DNA of 64,000 nt, from NCBI RefSeq assembly GCF_003001815.1, contig NZ_PVMZ01000008.1, forward strand, positions 1 through 64,000, written 5' to 3'. Positions 7,345 to 16,192 of the stretch are shown piece after piece. The notes beneath the pieces were generated by a model, which was not told where the DNA came from, made no database searches, and worked only from the letters and a program-made list of their open reading frames with translations. The position numbers and the translations under genes are program-made. This DNA is from Actinoplanes italicus. Its GTDB lineage: Bacteria; Actinomycetota; Actinomycetes; Mycobacteriales; Micromonosporaceae. Within the stretch, counting starts at the first letter, position 1; each line of letters starts with the position of its first letter.

Positions 7345-10297
7345 CGGACCATCCTCTCTCGACGTCCGCCGGATCGCAGTCGATCCCGATCCGGCGGAAC
7401 AGCTCACCCGCGCGGGCCCGGAGGGTCACCGCCTCCGGATCGTCCGGGGGCAGGCAGGCGGCCAGCCCGGCCTGGGCGCGGGCGATCGAGTACGCCATCT
7501 GCCCCGCCACCGCGAGCCGCAGCGACCGCCCGTACATCTCCCGGGCCGCGGCGAGGTCCCCGGCGCGGCGCAGGGTGGTGGCGAGCTCGTGGCTGAACTC
7601 GGACTCGTGCCGGGTGTCGCGCAGCCTGATCGCGATGTCCAGCGCCCTGCGGTGCTCGGTGAACGCCTCGACGTACCGGCCGGTGTCGCGGAACAGCCGG
7701 GCCCGGTCGTTGTGGGCGTCCGCCACGACGGATCGGGAACCGCCACGGACCGCGAGGCGGTACGCCAGTTCCACGTACCGTTGCGCGGTGTCCGGCCCGG
7801 TCAGGCCGTGCTCGTACTTGAGCCGCTGCAACAGCAGCAGGACCACGGCCAGCGGGCCGTCCTCGCGGTGCTCGGTCACCGCCATCAGCAGCCGCCGGGC
7901 GTAGTGGAGCGCCTCGTCGTAGCGTCCGAGGCGGCCGAGCACCTCGGACAGGGTGGACAGCGGGCCGGCCGACGAGCTGCGCATCGGGCGCCGGGCGACG
8001 ATCCGCAGAGAGGTGTGGATCGCGTCGATGGCCTCGGCGAACCGGCCCTGCGACTGGTAGAGAGTGCCCAGGTTGCCGTAGCTGGTGGCGACCGCGCCCA
8101 GCTCGCCGAGTTCCTCACGCAGCCGGATGGCGAGCAGCAGGTACTCCTCGGCCGGGGTGTGCTCGCCGCCGCGGGCGTACGAGGAGGCCAGGTAGTTGGC
8201 GATGGTGGCGACCGCCGCGTGGTCCCCGGACGACCCGACCCGGTCCATGGCCCGCTGGTGCAGCTCACGGATGTCGTCCATGTAGCCGCGGTAGTAGAGC
8301 GGCTGCCAGGCCGCTCGCGGGATCCGCCAGGCGTAGGCGGGGTATCCGGCCGCCGCGGCCGCGTCGACGAAGGCCGGCAGACCGGACCTCTCCCGTTCCA
8401 GGCGCGCGTGCGGATCCTCGAGCGCCGCCAGCAGGTCGGGCCGGTGCGGGCGCGGCCATCCGAGGTCACGGTCCAGTACGTCGCGATGGCTCGTCGCGAC
8501 CGCCGCGACCAGCGCGTGCAGCTGCAGGTCGAGCACGCCGGCCAGGGCGATGCGCCGGTCGGCCGCGGGCAGGTCGGCGGCGAGCATCCCGGCGTACTCG
8601 CGGATCAGGTCGTGCAGCCGGTACAGCCCTCGTTCGGGTTCCTCCAGCAGGTGCACGTCGACCAGTTCGTCGAGCGCGTCCCGGGCCTCGTCGAGGGAGA
8701 GCCCGGCCAGCGCGGCCACTGCCAGGTCGTCGACGGTCGCGACGGGGTGGACGCCGAGCAGCCGGAACACCCGCTGGACCGGTGGGCGCAGCTGCCGGTA
8801 GGTGAGGGTGAACGCGCCGGCCACGGTCCGGTCCTCGGCGGCCAGTTCGGGCAGCGCCGACTCGCCGAGGCGGCGCAGCAGGTCGGCGACCCGCCAGCGG
8901 GGCCGGTGTGCGAGCCGGGCACCGGCCAGGCGCACCGCCAGCGGCAGGCCACCGCATCGCCGTACGACCTCGGCGGAGGCGGCCGGGTCCGCACGCACCC
9001 GGTCCCCGACGATCCGTTCCAGCAGGGCCATCGCCTCGTCGTGGGCGAGGACCGGCAGCGATTCGAGCTGGATGCCGTCCAGTCCGGCCAGCCGCCGACG
9101 GCCGGTGACCAGGGCCAGGCTGCCGGGGGTGGTCGGCAGCAGGTCGGCGATCTGTGCGCTGGTGGCGACGTTGTCGAGGATCATCAGCAGGCGCCGGCCG
9201 GCCACCTGGGCACGCCAGAACCCGATCCGCTCGATCGGCTCGGCCGGGATCTCATCGGCGCCGAGACCGAGCTGCCGGAGCAGGATCAGCATCGCCGCCG
9301 CCGGGTCGACCGGGTCCTGCTCGCTGTGGCCCTGCAAGTCGACGAAGAGATGCGCGTCCGGGAACCCGTCGCCGAGCAGGGTCGCCAGATGCAGGGCGAG
9401 CGTGGTCTTGCCGCTGCCGGCCATCCCGTCCAGGACGGCGACCACCGGCCCGGACGCACTCGCCGCGTTGATTCCGGCGACCAGCCGTTCGACCTGGTCG
9501 GCGCGACCGGTGAAGTCGCTGACCGTACGCGGAAGGCATCTGATCGTGCCGGGACCCGGAGCCGCCCGGCCCACCGATCCGGCCAGCATGTCGCGGTGAA
9601 GTTCCTGCAGCTCACGGCCGGGTTCGATGCCCAGCTCGTCGCGCAGCACATCCCGCGCCCGGCGGAACTCGGCCAGAGCCTCCGCCTGCCGCCCCGACCG
9701 GAACAACGCCAGCATGAACTGCCCGCGCAGCCGCTCCCGCAGCGGGAACCGGTCCACCTGGGCGGTCAGCTCGCCCAGCAACTCCCGGGCCCGTCCCGCC
9801 TCGAGCTCCAGATCGATGGCGTCCTCGATCGCCAGCGCCCGGGCCTCGTCCAGCATCGCCGCGGCCTGACGCACCGCCGCGGCGTCGATCTCGACACACG
9901 CCGGACCACGCCACAGATCCAGAGCCTGGCGGTACGACACACGCGCGCTCTCCGGGTCCGGCGCCGACCGGGCCGCCTCCACCAGGCGGAGGAAGACGTG
10001 CACGTCCAGGTCCTCCGGGCCGATGGTGATCCCGTAGCCGGCCCGATCGGTGCGGATCACGTCGTCCGGCAACATCCGGCGCAGCCGCGACACGCACGTC
10101 TGCAACTGGCCCCGCGCGGTGGCCGGCGGCTCCGCGTCCCAGACGGCCGCGGCAAGCTCGCCGAACCCGACGATCCGGCCGGAGTTCAGCAGCAGCACGG
10201 CGAGGACCACCCGGTCACGGCCGGCGGTCACCGCCACCGGCTCGCCGTCCACGGTCACCTGCAGCGGCCCGAGCAGACCGAAACGCCGTTCGCTCAT
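7334..10297 (-). CDS. SARP-type transcriptional regulator with NB-ARC and TPR domains (copy 1)
   Basis: It encodes 987 residues with AfsR/DnrI-like architecture: winged-helix DNA-binding domain (about 1-95), bacterial transcriptional activator domain (about 97-240, containing RFPLRERLRGQ and the GIEPG-EL-x-LH end), NB-ARC ATPase (Walker A GMAGSGKTT at about 291-299, Walker B LLMILDN) and C-terminal TPR-like repeats. Such proteins sense nucleotide state through the ATPase and activate antibiotic or morphological genes. It is a tandem duplicate of the gene just upstream, overlaps it by 4 bp (ATGA) and overlaps fumC by 11 bp. Regulation of a housekeeping series by in-line SARPs would be unusual. 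Targets unknown. Confidence 0.88.
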   Translation of the reverse strand: MSERRFGLLGPLQVTVDGEPVAVTAGRDRVVLAVLLLNSGRIVGFGELAAAVWDAEPPATARGQLQTCVSRLRRMLPDDVIRTDRAGYGITIGPEDLDVHVFLRLVEAARSAPDPESARVSYRQALDLWRGPACVEIDAAAVRQAAAMLDEARALAIEDAIDLELEAGRARELLGELTAQVDRFPLRERLRGQFMLALFRSGRQAEALAEFRRARDVLRDELGIEPGRELQELHRDMLAGSVGRAAPGPGTIRCLPRTVSDFTGRADQVERLVAGINAASASGPVVAVLDGMAGSGKTTLALHLATLLGDGFPDAHLFVDLQGHSEQDPVDPAAAMLILLRQLGLGADEIPAEPIERIGFWRAQVAGRRLLMILDNVATSAQIADLLPTTPGSLALVTGRRRLAGLDGIQLESLPVLAHDEAMALLERIVGDRVRADPAASAEVVRRCGGLPLAVRLAGARLAHRPRWRVADLLRRLGESALPELAAEDRTVAGAFTLTYRQLRPPVQRVFRLLGVHPVATVDDLAVAALAGLSLDEARDALDELVDVHLLEEPERGLYRLHDLIREYAGMLAADLPAADRRIALAGVLDLQLHALVAAVATSHRDVLDRDLGWPRPHRPDLLAALEDPHARLERERSGLPAFVDAAAAAGYPAYAWRIPRAAWQPLYYRGYMDDIRELHQRAMDRVGSSGDHAAVATIANYLASSYARGGEHTPAEEYLLLAIRLREELGELGAVATSYGNLGTLYQSQGRFAEAIDAIHTSLRIVARRPMRSSSAGPLSTLSEVLGRLGRYDEALHYARRLLMAVTEHREDGPLAVVLLLLQRLKYEHGLTGPDTAQRYVELAYRLAVRGGSRSVVADAHNDRARLFRDTGRYVEAFTEHRRALDIAIRLRDTRHESEFSHELATTLRRAGDLAAAREMYGRSLRLAVAGQMAYSIARAQAGLAACLPPDDPEAVTLRARAGELFRRIGIDCDPADVERGWSGDD

Positions 10298-13272
10298 CGA
10301 TCGCCCAGCCGCTCGGCCATCGCGAAGCGTTCGGGCGTACCCATCTCCTCGAACATCTTCCGCGCCTCGGCCCAGAGCAGCCGGGCCCGATCCGGGTCAC
10401 CGTCGGCGACGCAGTCACCGATTCCGGCGAGACCACGAGCTATGGAGTACGGCTGGCGCGCTTGCCGGGCGACGCGCAGGGACCGCTCGAAGATCGCCAA
10501 AGCCTCCGTTCCCTTTCCCGAGCGCAGCAGGGTGACCGCGTAGTCGTGCAGGTGTGCGGCCGCGTACTGGGCCTGCCCGACCCGGTCGGCGATCTCCACC
10601 GCCCGCCGGTGCTGGACCAGCGCCGCGTCGAAGTGACCCTGCTCGGCCAGGATCGTGCCGAGTTCGGTTCGAGCCTCGGCTTCCAGAACGGCGATACCTT
10701 CCCGCAGGGCCAGCCTGAGGGCGATCTCGACGTATCGCTGCGCGGCCGGCGCCGAGGCGAGTCCGAGCCGCCGCTTGCTCCGCTGGATGTTGAGCAGGCA
10801 TCCGGCATGCTGCTGGGCGGTGTCCCGGAGCCCGCCCGAGAGCAGGCGGATCCGGTCCAGACGCAGCGCCTCCCGGTAGTTGCCGAGATGCTGGTAGGCG
10901 TTCGACAACTGGAAGAGCGCGGCCAGACCCACCGCGCGGGAGCGGCCCACGGCGGAGACCCGGCCGGCCCGCCGGGAGGTCTGCACCGCCTCGGCGAACC
11001 TGCTGGTGGCGATATCCAGGGTGGCCAGGTTGCCGAGCTTGTTGGCCATGGCCCGGAGATCCCCCTGCCGCTCCGCGGTGCGCACCGAGATCAGCACGTA
11101 CTCACGGGCGGTGTCGTACTCACCGCGCCGGTAGTGGTAGGAGGCCAGACCGTTGACCATCATCGCCACGGCGGTCTCGTCATCGGCCCGCCGAGCGGCG
11201 GCCAGGCCGCGTTCGTGCAGCACACCCACGTCCTGGGTGTAGCCGCGGTAGAAGAGCTGGAACCAGGTCGCCCGTGGAATCAGCCAGGCGTACTGCGGAT
11301 GCTCGGACCGGGCCGCCGCATCGACGAAAGCGACCAGGTCGGGGCGCTGCCGTTCGATGCGGGCGACCGGGTCGGCGATCGCGGTCACCAGTTCCGGCCG
11401 CAGACGTGGCACGTGCTTGAGCTCCCGGCCCATCGACTGCTGGTACGTGCTGAAGCTGGAGGCAACGGCCGCGTAGGTCTCCAGGTTGAACAGACCGAGC
11501 AGGGCCTGCTGCCGCTCCGGCCCGGGCAGTTGCCCGGCGAGCGCGGCGGCGAACTCCCGCAGCAGGTCGTGGAGGCGGTAGACCCCGGGCTCGGGCTCCT
11601 CGATCAGGTGCACGTCGACGAGTTCGTCGAGCAGTTCCCGGGCGTCGTCCAGGTGGGCTCCGCTGAGCGCCGCGGCCGCCGGTGCGTCGAGTGACATGCC
11701 CGGGTAGAGGCCGAGCAGCTGGAAGAACCGCTGCGTGCGCTCGGACAGCTGCCCGAAGGAGAGGGCGAACGCGCTGCCCACCGTCCGGTTCTCGATGGCC
11801 AGCTCGGGCAGTGCCGCCTCACCGAGCCGGCGCACCAGGTCGGCGACCCGCCAGCGGGGCCGATGTGCCAGCCGGGCCCCGGCCAGGCGTACCGCCAGCG
11901 GCAGGCCGCCGCACCGGCGCACCACCTCGGCCGACGCCTCCGGGTCGGCCCGGACCCGCTCGCCGACGATCCGCTCCAGCAACGCCAGCGCCTCGTCGTC
12001 GGCGAGCACCGGCAACGACTGCGGGTTCACGCCGTCCAGCCCGGCCAACCGGCGACGACTGGTGACCAGTGCGACGCTGCCGGGTGCGGTCGGCAGCAGG
12101 TCGGCGACCTGCGCGCTGGAGCCGGCATTGTCGAAGATCACCAGTGCCCGGCGGCGGGCCAGTTCGGTACGCCACAGCCCGATCCGATCGACCAGGGTGG
12201 GCGGGATGCCGTCGGCGGCGAGGCCGAGCTGCCGCAGCAGTACGAGCAGCGCCGCGGCCGGGTCGACCGGGTCCTGTTCGCTATGGCCCTGCAGGTCGAC
12301 GAAAAGATGCGCGTCCGGGTAGGCGTCGCCGGTGAGAGCGGCCAGGTGCAGTGCGAGCGTGGTCTTGCCGCTGCCGGCCATCCCGTCGATCACGACGATC
12401 GCCGGTCCCCGGGAGGTCGCCATCGTCTCGGCGAGGAGCCGGTCGACCAGCCCGGTGCGTCCGGTGAAGTCCGGGACCGACCGTGGCAGGCAGTGGACGG
12501 GCGCCTCGCGCACCGGGGCCGCCTGCGTCACCACCGCGACCTCGGGCACCGCGCCCACCAGGATGTCGCGGTGCAGGTCCTGGAGCTCCTTGCCGGGCTC
12601 GATGCCCAGCTCGTCGTGCAGCACGTCGCGGGCCCGCCGGAACTCGGCCAGCGCGTCGGCCTGCCGCCCCGACCGGAACAGCGCGAGCATCAGCTGACCG
12701 CGCAGCCGCTCGCGCAGCGGGAACCGGTCGACCTGGGCGGCCAGCTCGCCCAGCATCTCCCGGGCCCGTCCCGCCTCCAGCTCCAGGTCGATCGCGTCCT
12801 CCAGAGCCGTCGCCCGGCGTTCGTCCAGCATCGCCGCGGCCTGGCGTACCCCCGGCGCCTCGATCTCCGCACAGGCGGGACCACGCCAGAGATCCAGGGC
12901 CTCGCGGTACGCGGATCGCGCGGCCCCGGCGTCCGGCGCGGAGCGAGCCGCCTCGACGAGGGCGAGGAAGCGTTCCGAGTCGAGTTCGCCGGGAGCGACG
13001 TCGATGCCGTACCCGGCCGGGTCGGTGATGATGGCGTCCGCCGGGAGCAACCGGCGCAGGCGTGAGATGCACGTCTGCACCTGGCCCCGCACGGTGGGCG
13101 GCGGCGACGCGCCCCAGACCGCCTCGGTGAGTTCGCCCAGGCCGACGATGCGGCGCGGACGCAGAAGCATCATCGCGAGCATGGTGCGGTCACGACCGGC
13201 CGTGATCGCTACCGGGCGTTCGTCAATAGCTACTGAGAGTGTTCCTAGGATTCGATAGCGCAACGTGGTCAT
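10294..13272 (-). CDS. SARP-type transcriptional regulator with NB-ARC and TPR domains (copy 2)
   Basis: It encodes 992 residues from ATG 13272, preceded by GGGGGGACGG; an upstream in-frame ATG would only add 15 residues. The domain order matches the neighbouring copy: winged helix, BTAD, NB-ARC with Walker A GMAGSGKTT and LVIFDN as Walker B, a winged-helix-like linker (RLHDLLREFA), then TPR repeats. Long blocks are identical to copy 1 (GHSEQDPVDPAA, RCGGLPLAVRLAGARLA, HRPRWRVADL), which shows recent tandem duplication; the TPR part has diverged most, so the two may sense different partners. It is the first gene of the overlapping minus-strand series ending in rlmB. Confidence 0.88.
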   Translation of the reverse strand: MTTLRYRILGTLSVAIDERPVAITAGRDRTMLAMMLLRPRRIVGLGELTEAVWGASPPPTVRGQVQTCISRLRRLLPADAIITDPAGYGIDVAPGELDSERFLALVEAARSAPDAGAARSAYREALDLWRGPACAEIEAPGVRQAAAMLDERRATALEDAIDLELEAGRAREMLGELAAQVDRFPLRERLRGQLMLALFRSGRQADALAEFRRARDVLHDELGIEPGKELQDLHRDILVGAVPEVAVVTQAAPVREAPVHCLPRSVPDFTGRTGLVDRLLAETMATSRGPAIVVIDGMAGSGKTTLALHLAALTGDAYPDAHLFVDLQGHSEQDPVDPAAALLVLLRQLGLAADGIPPTLVDRIGLWRTELARRRALVIFDNAGSSAQVADLLPTAPGSVALVTSRRRLAGLDGVNPQSLPVLADDEALALLERIVGERVRADPEASAEVVRRCGGLPLAVRLAGARLAHRPRWRVADLVRRLGEAALPELAIENRTVGSAFALSFGQLSERTQRFFQLLGLYPGMSLDAPAAAALSGAHLDDARELLDELVDVHLIEEPEPGVYRLHDLLREFAAALAGQLPGPERQQALLGLFNLETYAAVASSFSTYQQSMGRELKHVPRLRPELVTAIADPVARIERQRPDLVAFVDAAARSEHPQYAWLIPRATWFQLFYRGYTQDVGVLHERGLAAARRADDETAVAMMVNGLASYHYRRGEYDTAREYVLISVRTAERQGDLRAMANKLGNLATLDIATSRFAEAVQTSRRAGRVSAVGRSRAVGLAALFQLSNAYQHLGNYREALRLDRIRLLSGGLRDTAQQHAGCLLNIQRSKRRLGLASAPAAQRYVEIALRLALREGIAVLEAEARTELGTILAEQGHFDAALVQHRRAVEIADRVGQAQYAAAHLHDYAVTLLRSGKGTEALAIFERSLRVARQARQPYSIARGLAGIGDCVADGDPDRARLLWAEARKMFEEMGTPERFAMAERLGDR

Positions 13273-13570
13273 CCCGTCCCCCCGTGGGCCGCGTGGGAAG
13301 CCTACCGATCGCATCAAGAGCGGAACGACAGTGAATCGATAGCGCGCTACGGCACCCTTCTCCCCAGCGCCGCTTCGCCGCCGATGCTTCCAAAGAGCGC
13401 CCCCAGAGTGTGGCGAGGCGGCCCAGCCTCAACGGGGGAGGTACAGCCCGCTCGCGGTTCGCCGCGAGCGGGCTGTTCGTATCAGGGACGATCACACAGA
13501 GTTGGACGTCGCTGCTTTCGTTACGTACCGTCGGCTGAGTTTGGATGACCCCGACGAAGAGGAATCTCCG
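13273..13570. other. Divergent intergenic region
   Basis: This 298-bp spacer separates the SARP gene (minus) from a lipoprotein gene (plus). It must hold both promoters. Its most striking content is the 15-bp hairpin at 13443-13476. No ORF is supported. Confidence 0.6.
13443..13476. terminator. Perfect hairpin with TTCG tetraloop
   Basis: ACAGCCCGCTCGCGG (13443-13457) pairs perfectly with CCGCGAGCGGGCTGT (13462-13476) around a TTCG loop, and TTCGT follows. It sits upstream of the lipoprotein start at 13571, not downstream of a gene. It could end a short RNA begun in this spacer, attenuate the lipoprotein mRNA, or insulate the divergent promoters. Confidence 0.5.
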
Positions 13571-14167
13571 ATGCGACGCGCCATCCTGGCCGTGTTCGCG
13601 GGCGGTGCACTGTTGACCAGTGCCGCCTGCGGCGACGATCCGAAGACCGATGAGGTCGCCGCGCCGGCCGCCACCACCCCCGCCGCGTCCGCCGCGGCGG
13701 CACCGGACCCCTCGGCCGCCGCCCCCGACTACTCGGCCGACAACGTGCTGATCTGCGACCGCCTGGACAAGGTGTTCAACGCCGAGTTCAAGGGTTTCGG
13801 TGAGGCGCTGGGCAAGATGATCGCCTACAAGGAGGCCAAGGCGACCGCCGAGGCCGACAAGGCGGAGAAGCAGGCCGCCGGCGAGCTCAAGGCCATCAGC
13901 ACGCAGATCCGCAAGGAGACCGCGAACGCGGAGGACCCGGAGCTCAAGGCGGTGGCCGCGACCTCGGCCCAGCGGATCGACGCGAGCGTCAAGGACCTCG
14001 ACTACATCGAGGCGATCAAGACCACCAAGGACCTCGACAAGACGCTGCAGAAGCAGATCACCACCTGGCTCAGCCCGGTCGTCGGCCACTGCGCCGTGAG
14101 CCGCGCGTCCGCCGCGCCCAGCGAGTCCGTCACCACGTCGCCCGAGGTGTCCGCCTCCGCCCCGTGA
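13571..14167 (+). CDS. Putative lipoprotein
   Basis: It encodes 198 residues. ATG 13571 is preceded by GAGGA at a good distance; an upstream in-frame start at 13502 would spoil the signal peptide. The N-terminus RRAILAVFAGGALLTSAACG ends in a lipobox (SAAC), so the protein is probably lipidated at Cys20 and anchored outside the membrane. An Ala/Pro linker follows, then a helical, charged domain of about 110 residues (KEAKATAEADKAEKQAAGEL) that may form a coiled coil. Conserved in outline among actinomycetes, function unknown. Confidence 0.75.
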   Translation: MRRAILAVFAGGALLTSAACGDDPKTDEVAAPAATTPAASAAAAPDPSAAAPDYSADNVLICDRLDKVFNAEFKGFGEALGKMIAYKEAKATAEADKAEKQAAGELKAISTQIRKETANAEDPELKAVAATSAQRIDASVKDLDYIEAIKTTKDLDKTLQKQITTWLSPVVGHCAVSRASAAPSESVTTSPEVSASAP

Positions 14168-14246
14168 CCGGCCCACGCCGTCCCGGTTCCTGTCGTATCC
14201 CCCTCCTAGGATTCACGACGACCCCGATTTCGGCCTCAACGCCTGA

Positions 14247-14486
14247 GAGGCGGTCACCGCGACCTTCGCCCTCTGGCCCGTCGGTCACCGTGACCAGCGG
14301 ACCGAGTGGTCGGGGGCCGCGCTGACCTCCGAGGGCGCCAAGCGCTGGAAACCGGACACCACACTCACCAACGGCGTGCGCTACCGGTTCGAGGTGCGGG
14401 CCACCGGCGCGGCAGGTGGCCCCGGGATCCCCGGCACGTTCACCTTCGCGGTAGGCGCCGGTGACGTCAGCGGCGGCCGATGTTGA
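14247..14486 (+). pseudogene. Remnant of a fibronectin-like/Ig-like repeat protein
   Basis: A plus-strand frame without a start encodes EAVTATFALWPVGH, then TLTNGVRYRFEVRATGAAGG and GTFTFAVG. This looks like one beta-sandwich repeat of the secreted DNRLRE/FN3-like proteins of actinomycetes, whose usual form is x-A-x-F-x-(V/L)-W-P ... G-x-x-Y-x-F-x-V-R-A-T-D-G. A TGA stop (14244-14246) interrupts the frame and related-looking residues (DPDFGLNA) lie before it. The frame ends at 14486, inside the 3' end of the opposing fumarase gene. It is most simply a decayed gene end. Confidence 0.5.
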
Positions 14487-16131
14487 GGACCGGGTTCGGC
14501 CGGGTGACCTCGGCGAAGAAGTCATTGCCCTTGTCGTCGACGACGATGAAGGCCGGGAAGTCCTCGACCTCGATCTTCCAGACCGCCTCCATGCCGAGCT
14601 CGGGGAACTCGAGCACCTCGACATGCCGGATGCAGTCCTGGGCGAGCCGCGCGGCCGGGCCGCCGATCGAACCGAGGTAGAAGCCGCCGTACGTCTGGCA
14701 CGCGTCGGTGACCTGCTTGGACCGGTTGCCCTTGGCCAGCATCACCATCGAGCCGCCGGCCGCCTGGAACTTCTCCACGTAGGAGTCCATCCGGCCGGCC
14801 GTGGTCGGGCCGAACGAGCCGGAGGCGTACCCCTCGGGGGTCTTGGCCGGCCCGGCGTAATAGACGGCGTGATCGCGCATGTACTCGGGCATCGGCTGTC
14901 CGGCGTCGAGCCGCTCGGCGATCTTGGCGTGCGCGATGTCGCGTGCCACCACGAGCGGGCCGCTCAGCGACAGGCGGGTCTTGACCGGGTACTTGCTGAG
15001 CTCCTCGCGGATCTCGGCCATCGGACGGTTCAGGTCGATGTTCACGACCGGCGAGGACTCCAGGTCGACCTCCGGCAGGTAGCGGGCCGGGTCTGTCTCC
15101 AGACGCTCCAGCCAGACGCCCGACGGAGTGATCTTGGCGACCGCCTGGCGGTCGGCCGAGCAGGAGACCGCGATCGCGACCGGGCAGGAGGCGCCGTGCC
15201 GGGGCAGGCGGATCACCCGTACGTCATGGCAGAAGTAACGTCCGCCGAACTGCGCGCCGATGCCGAAGTCGCGGGTCAGCTCCAGAACCGCGGCCTCCAG
15301 CTCCAGGTCGCGGAAGCCGTGCGCGAGCATCGTGCCCGAGGTCGGCAGGTTGTCGAGATACTTCGCGGAGGCAAGCTTCGCGGTCTTCAGCGCGTGCTCG
15401 GCGCTGGTACCGCCGACGACCACGGCGAGGTGGTACGGCGGGCACGCCGACGTCCCGATGAGGCGCAGTTTCTCGTCCAGGAACTGCATCATCCGCTGCG
15501 GGTTGAGCAGCGCCTTCGTCTCCTGGTACAGGTACGACTTGTTGGCCGAACCGCCGCCCTTGGCCATGAAGAGGAACTTGTACGCGTCCGGGTGGCCGCC
15601 CGGGTCCTCGGCGTACAGCTCGATCTGCGCCGGCAGGTTGGTGCCGGTGTTCTTCTCGTCCCACATCGTGATCGGGGCGAGCTGCGAATACCGCAGGTTG
15701 AGCCGGGTGTACGCCTGATAGACGCCGAGCGCGATGGCCGCCTCGTCCTGGCCGTCGGTCAGCACGTGCCGCCCGCGCTTGCCCATCACGATCGCCGTGC
15801 CGGTGTCCTGGCACATCGGCAGCACACCCCCGGCCGCGATGTTCGCGTTGCGCAGCAGGTCCAGCGCGACGAACCGGTCGTTCGGCGACGCTTTCGGGTC
15901 GTCGATGATGGCGCGCAGCTGCGCCAGGTGCGCCGGCCGCAGGTAGTGGGCGATGTCGTGCATCGCCTCCGCGGTCAGCTGGGTGAGCGCGGCCGGTTCG
16001 ACGGTCAGGAACCGCCGTTTGCCCGGGCCTTCGACGACATCCACGCCCTCATCCGTGACCAGGCGGTACTCGGTCAGGTCGTCTCCGGTCGGAAGGAGCG
16101 GCGAGTACCTGAAATCGACGCTGGAGCTCAT
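14467..16131 (-). CDS. fumA: Class I (iron-sulfur) fumarate hydratase
   Basis: It encodes 554 residues from ATG 16131 (MSSSVDFRYSPLLP); a longer frame adds a non-homologous 30 residues. The sequence follows the FumA/FumB type: an N-terminal [4Fe-4S] domain with cysteines in LPMCQDTGT, TSACPPYHL and GASCPVAIAVSC, and a C-terminal swivelling domain (SGPLVVARDIAHAKI, YYAGPAKTPEGY, GSFGPTTAGRMDSYV). The enzyme interconverts fumarate and malate and is oxygen-sensitive. FumC, the oxygen-stable isozyme, is encoded about 7 kb away, so the two may divide the job by oxygen or iron supply. Confidence 0.93.
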   Translation of the reverse strand: MSSSVDFRYSPLLPTGDDLTEYRLVTDEGVDVVEGPGKRRFLTVEPAALTQLTAEAMHDIAHYLRPAHLAQLRAIIDDPKASPNDRFVALDLLRNANIAAGGVLPMCQDTGTAIVMGKRGRHVLTDGQDEAAIALGVYQAYTRLNLRYSQLAPITMWDEKNTGTNLPAQIELYAEDPGGHPDAYKFLFMAKGGGSANKSYLYQETKALLNPQRMMQFLDEKLRLIGTSACPPYHLAVVVGGTSAEHALKTAKLASAKYLDNLPTSGTMLAHGFRDLELEAAVLELTRDFGIGAQFGGRYFCHDVRVIRLPRHGASCPVAIAVSCSADRQAVAKITPSGVWLERLETDPARYLPEVDLESSPVVNIDLNRPMAEIREELSKYPVKTRLSLSGPLVVARDIAHAKIAERLDAGQPMPEYMRDHAVYYAGPAKTPEGYASGSFGPTTAGRMDSYVEKFQAAGGSMVMLAKGNRSKQVTDACQTYGGFYLGSIGGPAARLAQDCIRHVEVLEFPELGMEAVWKIEVEDFPAFIVVDDKGNDFFAEVTRPNPVLNIGRR

Positions 16132-16192
16132 GAGCGGAAAGCCTAGGCCAGCGGGGCGGCGGTATGCGAACCCATCCCCGGCGGTCCGCTTT

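Noticed and set aside
7157..10543. 1128-codon plus-strand ORF
   Set aside because: It is the antisense shadow of the SARP gene and fumC; the minus-strand products have complete domains and motifs.
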